DNA of 6,966 nt. It comes from Thermotogae bacterium (GTDB lineage: Bacteria > Thermotogota > Thermotogae > Thermotogales > DSM-5069). The stretch spans positions 1 to 6,966 of the forward strand of contig QNAO01000044.1 in NCBI GenBank assembly GCA_003641785.1, given 5' to 3'. This document shows, one piece after another, positions 6,420 to 6,966 of this stretch. Within the stretch, counting starts at the first letter, position 1. Each line of letters starts with the position of its first letter. The notes under the pieces were generated by a model. That model was not told the DNA's origin. It did no database searches and saw nothing but the letters and a program-made list of their open reading frames with translations. Both the position numbers and the translations under genes were made by a program.

Positions 6420-6966
6420 TTGACTGTTGAAAATGGATGGAGAATGTTTTTCAACAAACACGCATCCAAGTATATGGAGGAGAGTTTCACGAAGGATACG
6501 AAATACGAAGTGGATTTCATCGAAGAAGAGCTGAACTTAAAGAAAGGTTCACTTATACTGGATGTGGGCTGTGGGACGGGAAGGCATTCTGTAGAACTGG
6601 CAGAAAGGGGATATCGTGTCATTGGTGTTGACATCTCGGAAAACATGCTGAATGAGGCAAAAAAAGCCTGTCAACGAGAGCAGGTGAATGTTGAATTTGT
6701 GCATGCGGATGCTGTCGAATTTAAAATCAAAGAACCCTGTGATGCTTGCATCTGCCTTTGCGAGGGAGCATTTGGACTTCTTTCTATGGAAGAAGATCCT
6801 TTCGAGAGAGACCTAAGGATTCTTCAAAATGTAAATACCTCTTTGAAGAAGGGATCGAAATTCATATTAACGGCTCTGAATGGACTCCGTATGATTCGTA
6901 TGTACACTGACGAAGACGTTAAAGCTGGAAGGTTTGATCACTTGACGATAACAGAGATACACACAC
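6420..6966 (+). CDS. Class I SAM-dependent methyltransferase, C-terminus cut by window edge
   Basis: The frame is open from just after a TGA at 6411 to the right edge, giving 182 residues from the TTG at 6420; relatives are usually about 240-260 residues, so the end is missing. Motif I is LDVGCGTGRH (47-56), the SAM ribose-binding acidic residue is D71 in VIGVDIS, and the region VEFVHADAVEF (91-101) holds the adenine-contacting Asp (D97). The next strand is CLCEGAFGLL (112-121). The N-terminal GWRMFFNKHASKYM (6-19) fits the family pattern W..FF..HA..Y, which is why I prefer TTG 6420 to the in-frame ATG at 6444 that would remove the conserved Trp. The substrate cannot be inferred: small molecules, quinones, tRNA or proteins are all possible in this superfamily. 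It is divergent from clpX and so is probably expressed separately. Confidence 0.88.
   Translation, partial: MTVENGWRMFFNKHASKYMEESFTKDTKYEVDFIEEELNLKKGSLILDVGCGTGRHSVELAERGYRVIGVDISENMLNEAKKACQREQVNVEFVHADAVEFKIKEPCDACICLCEGAFGLLSMEEDPFERDLRILQNVNTSLKKGSKFILTALNGLRMIRMYTDEDVKAGRFDHLTITEIHT

Noticed and set aside
6359..6646. 95-codon minus-strand open frame
   Set aside because: It is antisense to the methyltransferase core, including motif I, and has no recognisable domain.

Overview
The window looks like ordinary chromosomal DNA of a bacterium from the Thermotogota, possibly a Mesotoga/Kosmotoga-type member. The basis is the clpX-tsaD pairing, the style of the protein sequences, a GC content that I estimate by eye in the mid-40% range, and frequent TTG/GTG starts behind strong Shine-Dalgarno sites. 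The phylum is an inference that I hold with moderate confidence, and the genus is a guess. I see no tRNA, rRNA, CRISPR array, insertion sequence or attachment site.

Left part (1-3126, all on the minus strand): a compact three-gene ABC-2 type export operon. It is transcribed in the order ATPase (3126-2212), permease A (2200-1037), permease B (1044 to beyond the left edge). The genes are separated by 11 bp and then overlap by 8 bp. The two permeases share one architecture: one N-terminal membrane segment, a soluble loop of roughly 115-145 residues, then five more membrane segments. They probably form a heterodimer served by an ATPase dimer. The substrate cannot be read from the sequence.

Middle (3127-4077): a 218-bp divergent spacer holds candidate -10 elements for both directions, a small palindrome, and two short coding-like frames. 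Rightward follow a flavin reductase-like FMN-binding protein (3345-3809) and, 10 bp later, a RemA/DUF370 family protein (3820-4077). The latter belongs to a family that often sits beside gmk in other genomes, but here it does not. Its 3' end overlaps the convergent tsaD by 29 bp.

Right part (4049-6966): clpX (6246-5032) and tsaD (5035-4049) form a minus-strand operon joined by an ATGA stop/start overlap. It is driven by a good sigma-70-type promoter (TTAACA, 16 bp, TATGAT) just upstream of clpX. ClpX is the unfoldase partner of ClpP. TsaD makes the tRNA t6A37 modification. Divergent from clpX, and running off the right edge, is a class I SAM-dependent methyltransferase that probably starts at a TTG at 6420. 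The 173-bp spacer between them carries an 8-bp-arm palindrome and an extended -10 element.

Most of the window is housekeeping or common transport content. I found no clear new biological system. The points most worth a second look are the relocated remA paired with a flavin reductase, the terminator-less convergent overlap with tsaD, and the palindromes in the two divergent spacers.
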